DNA of 63,809 bases from Reclinomonas americana ATCC 50394 (Eukaryota > Jakobida > Jakobea > Jakobida): positions 1 through 63,809 of the forward strand of contig PS015503.1 of NCBI GenBank assembly GCA_048213135.1, read 5' to 3'. Every line of letters starts with the position of its first letter. Position 1 is the stretch's first letter. Positions 57,828-63,809 of this stretch are shown one piece after another. The position numbers and the translations under genes were made by a program. Below the pieces are notes generated by a model. It worked only from the letters and a program-made list of their open reading frames with translations. It was not told the origin of the DNA and did no database searches.

Positions 57828-59492
57828 ATGCGTGGTCACTCGCCGCCTCCTGTGCACTCGTCGGCATCGTCGCCACCACAAGCACCCGTGGCGCAGTCGC
57901 TGAGTCGACCTGGCTCCTCTGCAGCGACTCGAGGTCGCACACCACTGCCTGCGCCTGCGCCCTCCATGGAGACCGCGAGCAGTCTGATGCAGGTGCGTGG
58001 CTCGTCGCGGCCCGGCACTGCAGCTGGAGCAGCACCAGTGGGAGGAGGACGAGATGAGCCGCCAAGTGTGACTCCTCCAGGCTCGAGGTGAGTGCGTGCG
58101 AGAGAGAGAGCGCGAGAGAGTGAGCATCTGTGTTGAGTGTGGCGGCTGATGTGCGTCGCAGGCACGGCACACGACGACGCTCGGACATTGACGATGTATC
58201 ATCGCAGTTGCGTTGGTGCATAGCTTCTCTTTGCGTCTCCGTGTTGTGTATTGACCGCCTTTGTAGTGCGGCGGTGGAGCGCGGTCGGTCGCCGATGCTC
58301 GCGGCAGCAATGCAGGCGCGCGGTTCGATGCCGCTCACGGCGTTCAACAGCAGTGCGGTGCCGCTGAGTGCGCTGCAGGCGCTGGTTCGGCAGGTGACCG
58401 AGTCGGGGTTGCCGACGTCGGATGCGCTGCGGCAGGAGAACCGCACACGTGCACGCTCCATGTGGACGAGGGTGCGAGCGGGTGTGCAAGTGGCGCACTT
58501 CACCAAGGATCACCTCGTTGGTGAACGAGCACGGCACGAGCTGGACGATGTGGCGAGGAAGATACAAGCTGGTGAACTCACCGACGTCATGTCGACCAAC
58601 AGGTGAGTGTGTTGGAACCCCCGGGTACTGCGCTGCGGTATGTCTGTGTGTTTTCCTTAAGCAATATGGGTGTGCGCAGAACATATGCGGATTATGTGCG
58701 CGAGGTTAATGTTGACATGTATGCCACGCCGGCGTACAATCAGCGTGAGCACAACCGGTCCAACGAGGACCTGCGGCAAGTCATTCTGCGCTGGTGGAGT
58801 GTGTGTGATCGGTGAGTCCGCAGCAGTGAGCAAAGAGTGGTCGCTACGCTCGCTGTTTAAGCTCACTCCCCTGCTCAGCAACTACGACGGTGTCATCACC
58901 AAGGACGAGTATGTCAAGTTTTTCACAAGAGTCATGGAGGTCCTCGACTGCGACCTCAGTGCGCGCCAGCTACGAGCGCTAATGGACGAGGAATGGCAGC
59001 ACGATTCCAAGGGCAACGAGGCCGTCACTTGGCCGCTCTTCTTCGACGCCAGCTTTGAGCTCATCGATTGTTTCGTGGGAGGAGCCCCATCTTGTATGTC
59101 TTGTTCTGTGCTGATTGGTGTCGCTCACCGTGTGCCTGCTTGACAGTGTGGACGGATTCTTCGGAGGCGCAAGATTATGTGACATTTGCCACCGACGTCA
59201 TCCGTCAGGCGTTCCCCTCCTACGAAACCATTTTCGCCGGCTACCAGCGGCGTGCACAGCGCGTAAAGGAGAAGCGCACTGTCATTTTTCACGACCGCGC
59301 CGAGTTCCTGCGGGAACGCATGCAGGCCCGTGATGCCGCCATTCGCCAGCGCATGCAAAAGCTCAAGGACAGCGAGCAGTACGCGATTGCGAAAGTACGT
59401 ACGGGATCAAGGAGCATCAGCACGCCACCGCCTCTGACCCGACCGCTGAGCGCCGCCGCTGGCGTCTCCCGCATGCCGGCCATTACGCCGTT
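57828..59492 (+). CDS. EF-hand protein, paralogue B (3' end in gap)
   Basis: Divergent paralogue of the gene at 55314-57360. A Ser/Pro-rich N-terminus (start at 57828 tentative, since the exon begins after an acceptor at 57783) is followed by a helical part (ALRQENRTRARSMWTRVRAG) and the same core: QVILRWWSVCDR then NYDGVITKDEYVKFFTRVME, VLDCDLSARQLRALMDEEWQ, WPLFFDASFELID, VWTDSSEAQDYVTFA, IFAGYQRRAQRVKEKRTVIF and FLRERMQARDAAIRQRMQ. DRNYDGVITKDEY is an intact calcium loop, interrupted by an intron after D-R in this copy only. The frame enters the gap at 59493 in a Ser/Pro-rich tail. Confidence 0.75.
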
Positions 59493-60321
59493 NNNNNNNN
59501 NNNNNNNNNNNNNNNNNNNNNNNNNNNNNNNNNNNNNNNNNNNNNNNNNNNNNNNNNNNNNNNNNNNNNNNNNNNNNNNNNNNNNNNNNNNNNNNNNNNN
59601 NNNNNNNNNNNNNNNNNNNNNNNNNNNNNNNNNNNNNNNNNNNNNNNNNNNNNNNNNNNNNNNNNNNNNNNNNNNNNNNNNNNNNNNNNNNNNNNNNNNN
59701 NNNNNNNNNNNNNNNNNNNNNNNNNNNNNNNNNNNNNNNNNNNNNNNNNNNNNNNNNNNNNNNNNNNNNNNNNNNNNNNNNNNNNNNNNNNNNNNNNNNN
59801 NNNNNNNNNNNNNNNNNNNNNNNNNNNNNNNNNNNNNNNNNNNNNNNNNNNNNNNNNNNNNNNNNNNNNNNNNNNNNNNNNNNNNNNNNNNNNNNNNNNN
59901 NNNNNNNNNNNNNNNNNNNNNNNNNNNNNNNNNNNNNNNNNNNNNNNNNNNNNNNNNNNNNNNNNNNNNNNNNNNNNNNNNNNNNNNNNNNNNNNNNNNN
60001 NNNNNNNNNNNNNNNNNNNNNNNNNNNNNNNNNNNNNNNNNNNNNNNNNNNNNNNNNNNNNNNNNNNNNNNNNNNNNNNNNNNNNNNNNNNNNNNNNNNN
60101 NNNNNNNNNNNNNNNNNNNNNNNNNNNNNNNNNNNNNNNNNNNNNNNNNNNNNNNNNNNNNNNNNNNNNNNNNNNNNNNNNNNNNNNNNNNNNNNNNNNN
60201 NNNNNNNNNNNNNNNNNNNNNNNNNNNNNNNNNNNNNNNNNNNNNNNNNNNNNNNNNNNNNNNNNNNNNNNNNNNNNNNNNNNNNNNNNNNNNNNNNNNN
60301 NNNNNNNNNNNNNNNNNNNNN
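59493..60321. other. assembly gap (829 N)
   Basis: Largest N run. It hides the end of EF-hand paralogue B and the first part (roughly half) of the branched-chain aminotransferase. Confidence 0.99.
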
Positions 60322-60385
60322 CGTGCAGCGAGCAGGCTTTCCATCCCCCCCTTGTATTTTTTCTCATTCATCTTACCCCCTACAG

Positions 60386-61879
60386 CAACTACGCGCCCTG
60401 CATCTACCCGCAGAAGCTGGCGCAGATGGACGGCCTCGACCAGGTGCTGTGGTTGTACGACTACGACCACAAGATCACCGAAGTCGGCACGATGAATCTG
60501 TTCTTCTTCATCATCAACGAGGCCGGTGCGTTTTCTTGGAGGGTTGCTTCTCTTGCCCTTCTCTATTGCTGTGGTTTGGAGTTTGTGTAGCCGTGTCTCA
60601 CGCGTTTCCCTCCTCCTGCGCGCAGGTGAGCGTGAGTTGGTGACCGCCCCGCTGGATGACATCATCCTGCCCGGAGTCACTCGCGACACGGTACTAAGGC
60701 TGTGCCGCCAGTGGAACGAGTTCAAGGTGACAGAGCGCTACCTGAACATGGGCGAGCTGATTGACCTGCACTCGAAGGGCCGAGTTGCGTGATGAATGCA
60801 GGCCGCTGCCTCTCTTTCTTGTTTCCTCTGACATGTCTGTTTTGTCGCCGCCTCAGGTTCTCGAGTCCTTTGGCGCTGGCACGGCGGCCATTATCGCTCC
60901 AGTCGAGGGTGTCAAGTTCGAGGACAAGGTGCGTGAGAGAGAGAGAGGAGGGACAGAGTGTCGAAAAGGGCGGATGCTCTCCTGTGTCCCTATTCTCTTT
61001 CCTCCAATCTTTTCGTGTATTCCCATTCCGTATCTCTCAACTCTTCCTCTCTCCTCCACATTTGTCTCTCTCTTCCTCCGTTGCCCTTTCCTCATTTCTC
61101 TCCCTTTCGCCACCTCAGCTCTTCCTCTCATTTATTCTTTTTCCCTTCCTCCATTCTTCCCTTTTCCTTCCTCTCATGCTGCCGCTTTAACTCTGCCACT
61201 TGTCCTGTGTCTCTTTTGCATTTCTTCCATTTTCTACCCATTCTTTGGACCTGTTCCTTTTCCCTTTCCGTCCTCCTCTCCCTTTCCCGTCCTCGTTTCC
61301 CTTTCCCATTCTCCTATCTTTTCCCTGTCCTCCTCTCCCTTTCCCCGTCCTCCTCTCCCTCTCTTGCCGTCTTCTCCCTTTCCCCACCCTCCATTCCCTT
61401 TCCCATCCTCCTATCTTTTCCCTGTCCTCCTCTCCCTCTCTTGCCCTCTTCTCCCTTTCCCCACCCTCCATTCCCTTTCCCATCCTCCTTTCCCTTTCCC
61501 GCCCTCCTCCCTCTCCCGTCCTCCTCTCCCTCTCTTGCCCTCCGTCCCCTTCCCTTTCTCCTTCCTCTTCCCCCTCCTCTCCTTCCCCTTCCCGTCCTTC
61601 CCCTTCTCGGCCTTCCCCTTTCCCGCCCTCCTCTCCCCTCGCTCACCCTTCCCCTTTCGCCCCCCTTCACCTCGCAGTACATGCAGTTCCCGCTGGACCC
61701 CGAGAACCCGAAGGCCGGAGCTGGCCCGCTGGCTAAGCGTCTGACCAAGACCATTCTCGACATTCAGGTGCGACACCCTTTTCCTCCCGTGTGAGTTTCC
61801 CATCTTGCATCTCCCTCACGCCGTCACTATTGTGCAGTACGGCCGCACGCCGAGCGAGTGGTCCGTCCTGATCAACTAA
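60386..61879 (+). CDS. BCAT: branched-chain amino acid aminotransferase (C-terminal half)
   Basis: PLP enzyme that exchanges the amino group between leucine, isoleucine or valine and 2-oxoglutarate. Exons: 60386-60525, 60626-60783, 60857-60928, 61678-61767 and 61838-61879. The sequence follows animal and plant BCATs closely: [98 protein letters not shown] and [15 protein letters not shown]. The E-V-G-T-M-N segment and G-A-G-T-A phosphate-binding loop are intact; the PLP lysine lies upstream in the gap. The third visible intron (60929-61677) is 749 nt, far longer than others, and made of CT-rich tandem repeats. The second exon ends at a GTTGCG donor (60784). Mitochondrial or cytosolic location cannot be told without the N-terminus. 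Confidence 0.94.
61230..61670. repeat. pyrimidine-rich tandem repeat in BCAT intron
   Basis: CT/CCT-rich sequence with imperfect tandem structure; one unit containing CTCTTGCC..CTTCTCCCTTTCC recurs about 77 nt apart (61361 and 61438). It accounts for most of the 749-nt intron. Confidence 0.85.
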
Positions 61880-62560
61880 GCCGAACGCCCGGCTTCCTTT
61901 GTGTGCAAACTCGTCATGCCTGATTCCTGTTGCACAAGTTATTTCTGCTGTGTATCGCGTACCAACGCGGACGGGGCTTTGGTTTTTCCCACGGCTTCAA
62001 GGCGCACAGCTTGACCCATTCATTTTTCCTGCACTTCGTGTGTGTGTGTTCCTTTGGTGGTGGTTGTCTGCTCCCTTCCACCCTTGTTTTCCAGGTCCCG
62101 CACAGTGTTGGCTTGTTTTTTTCCCTTCAGTTTTTTTGATGTGATGGTGGCACCAAGAATTTGTTCACTTTTTGTGCCTTTCATCACCTCCCGCTGTTGT
62201 TTCCTCTGTTATCATTTTGCTTCGACTTGTCTTTTGAGGTTTTTTTGGCGGTGGTTCTCGGTAGTGGTGGTGGCGGTGGTTCTCGGTAGTGGTGGCGGTG
62301 GTGGTGGTGGTGGTGGTGGTGAGGGTGATGACGATGTGTGTGTGCGACTCGTGTGTGGAAGTCGAGTCGCATAGGTTTATTCTTCTGTCATTCAGCTTGC
62401 GTGTGTATGGTTCTATTTGTGTATGCTACGGGATGGTGGGGGAGGTGGTGGATGTGAGACGCAATGAGTGAAGATGGTTGGTTTGGTAATTGAGAATGGT
62501 TGACTTGACAGTCTTTAGCAATGTCAGGAATGGTGGGCGACAGGAGACCAGGGAATCTGC
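61880..62560. other. intergenic region, G/T rich
   Basis: Downstream of BCAT. I see no coding frame with protein-like composition. It contains the GGT repeat noted separately and probably the BCAT 3' end. Confidence 0.5.
62260..62325. repeat. (GGT)n-type repeat
   Basis: A 20-nt unit (GGTTCTCGGTAGTGGTGGCG) occurs twice, followed by about ten GGT triplets. Confidence 0.85.
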
Positions 62561-63090
62561 TGCGGTGGTGACCGGATTGCCATCACATCATCTACCGCGA
62601 CACTTGTGCGCCGTACCCTGTGCACGGGAGACCAGGATGTGCAAAAGAACAGACCACGCTTGAACGTCTACATCTTGCGCAGCGAGGTCTTCCTTGCCGT
62701 CGATCCATCACCGCGACTTGCAGGGCGGATCAGGAGGCAGCAAAAGCCGTGCTGAACAAGTAGAAGTCTCGGCTTCGTTCTGCCACCAAACGCCCATCGG
62801 GATGCTTCTGCGGTATCCTGCAGCGAGGTCTTTCATGTCGTCGATCCATCACCACGACTTGCACGGGAGAGCAAGAAGTAGAAGAGGACGTCCGGTTTGC
62901 AACCCTTGCCTTCGTTCTGCCACCGCAACGCCCAGCGTCGTACCCTGTGCCGCGAGGTCATGGAGAGCAGGAGGCCGTGGAAACCGTCCTATGTGGTGAA
63001 TAAGTGACAAGTTCCGCCACCGCGACTTGCACTGAGCTGCTAGCGCAGGCAGGAAAGTTGCCGAGCACTCTGTCGATAGTGAACTAGGCA
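62560..63090. repeat. degenerate ~130-bp tandem repeat field, non-coding
   Basis: Several short blocks recur in the same order about 130 bp apart: GCGAGGTC (62682, 62824, 62960 approx.), GTCGATCCATCACC (62700, 62839), CGCGACTTGCA or ACGACTTGCA (62711, 62850, 63021), CTTCGTTCTGCCACC (62774, 62911) and CGTACCCTGTGC (62611, 62939). No open frame is shared between copies. Boundaries are approximate. Confidence 0.7.
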
Positions 63091-63109
63091 CGACAGAAAG
63101 CAATACCGT

Positions 63110-63580
63110 TCACTCCTCTTCCTCCTCCTCGTCCTCCTGCACCAACTCCTCCAGCATGTCGTCATACGACGGCTCCATCAGCACCCCATCCTCCACCGCC
63201 AGCTCCTCCTGCTGCTGCATCGCATCCTCACCCACCTCGACATCCTCCAGCACCATGCCGCGTCGGCCACCCCGCGCCTGCTGTTGCTGCCGACCCTGCG
63301 CTCCCCCAGCACCATCCTGCACAGGCGGCGGTGCTCCCGGAATCGGAGGCAACACCGCCGTCAGCTCCTTGTAGACGGCCGGCAAGAAGCGACCCAACAC
63401 CCACGCCACCTCCGCGTCCGTCAGCGAACGCGGCATGCCCGGTGGTGTCGGTGGTGCGCGTCCACCCCCACGAGGCGGCACAGCCCCGCGTCCGCCCCTG
63501 GGTGGAGTGCGTTGGCCCATGGGTCCACCCGGTGGTGGTGGAGGTGGAGGAGGTGGAGGCGGTGGAGGAGGAGGAGGTCC
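63110..63580 (-). CDS. 3' exon of a proline-rich acidic-tailed protein
   Basis: Unidentified. An acceptor (CTTCTTCAG) opens the exon at 63580, and the frame stays open to a stop at 63110. It encodes a run of about 15 prolines, an Arg/Gly/Pro region (TPPRGGRGAVPPRGGGR), a possible folded helix (SLTDAEVAWVLGRFLPAVYK), a Gln run and a very acidic C-terminus. The upstream exons would lie beyond the GA repeat and the window edge. Polyproline followed by RG-rich sequence suggests a nucleic-acid or SH3/WW/profilin-binding protein, but nothing firmer. Confidence 0.6.
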   Translation of the reverse strand, partial: GPPPPPPPPPPPPPPPPGGPMGQRTPPRGGRGAVPPRGGGRAPPTPPGMPRSLTDAEVAWVLGRFLPAVYKELTAVLPPIPGAPPPVQDGAGGAQGRQQQQARGGRRGMVLEDVEVGEDAMQQQEELAVEDGVLMEPSYDDMLEELVQEDEEEEEE

Positions 63581-63633
63581 CTGAAGAAGAGTGAGTGCAT
63601 TTGCGCAAGAAAGAGAGAGAAGTGGGAGGGAGG

Positions 63634-63639
<6 letters not shown>

Positions 63640-63682
<43 letters not shown>
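63640..63682. repeat. (GA)n microsatellite
   Basis: About 43 nt of pure GA repeat upstream of the last exon. Confidence 0.95.
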
Positions 63683-63683
<1 letters not shown>

Positions 63684-63684
<1 letters not shown>

Positions 63685-63809
63685 GACGACACGTACCGAC
63701 GACGTACCGACGACCGACGACGTACCTACGTGTTCGTCTTCTTACTACGTACGTACGTTACCGTACGTACCGACGACGACGCGCGTCGTCGTACGTACGT
63801 ACGTACGTA
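63684..63809. repeat. self-complementary ACGT/GACGAC repeat at window end
   Basis: The last 126 bp consist almost only of ACGT, CGTACG and GACGAC units, which are their own reverse complement or nearly so. Similar TACGTACGT or GACGACGACG tracts stand at two N-gap edges (39022-39029 and 41543-41552). This may be genuine simple sequence or an assembly artefact. Confidence 0.75.

Noticed and set aside
62560-63090. CRISPR-like array
   Set aside because: Repeats are degenerate, about 130 bp apart, with no identical direct repeats or uniform spacers, and the genome is eukaryotic.

Overview
This window is nuclear DNA from a unicellular eukaryote with a functional flagellum or cilium. Nearly every gene is broken by short introns (mostly about 50-110 nt), genes lie on both strands with very small gaps, and the gene set is eukaryotic: axonemal outer-arm dynein intermediate chain, kinesin, villin, SUMO, eIF3b, spliceosomal SYF2, TBC RabGAP, a cAMP-receptor-like GPCR, a GPI-anchored protein and an ER protein disulfide isomerase. 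The DNA is GC-rich and full of CA/TG, GA/CT and trinucleotide repeats. I cannot name the species; the cAMP-receptor-like GPCR plus outer-arm dynein would fit a free-living flagellate (amorphean or similar), but that is inference. Ten runs of N (about 4.6 kb in total) interrupt the assembly, several beside simple repeats, so some genes are partial. All exon structures here were read by eye from reading frames, splice sites and family similarity.

Layout. 0-8.1 kb: an edge exon, an unknown multi-exon gene (+), a WD40 protein (-) and imidazolonepropionase (-). 8.2-16.2 kb: urocanate hydratase (+), divergent from imidazolonepropionase across 103 bp (two consecutive steps of histidine breakdown), then eIF3b (-) and the dynein intermediate chain DNAI1 (-). 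16.9-23.5 kb: a proline-rich protein with a candidate PP1-docking motif (-), a GPI-anchored secreted protein (+), a nucleotide-sugar/triose-phosphate-type transporter (+) and UDP-glucuronate decarboxylase (-). 23.6-30.9 kb: TBC RabGAP (-), cAMP-receptor-like GPCR (+), HPP-family membrane protein (-), TPR protein (-). 31-45.4 kb: villin (-), an SFM-SYF2 splicing-factor fusion (-), a likely complex I B12 subunit (+), a large unknown protein (-), a coiled-coil protein with a Cys/His C-terminus (+), a PET100-like assembly factor (-) and a TM2-domain protein (+). 45.4-55.1 kb: ubiquitin-like/kinesin-14 fusion (-), SUMO (-), GILT-like thiol reductase (-) and, divergent across 55 bp, a PDI (+). 55.3-63.8 kb: two divergent paralogous EF-hand proteins, branched-chain aminotransferase (+), a non-coding repeat field, and the 3' exon of a proline-rich gene (-).

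Functional themes: divergent neighbours sometimes share a pathway (histidine catabolism; secretory-pathway thiol chemistry) or ancestry (EF-hand pair). The gene models also expose a recurrent, unusual 5' splice site, GTTGCG(T), used at about 29 introns here, and two domain fusions (SFM-SYF2 and ubiquitin-like-kinesin-14) that I consider the most interesting leads.
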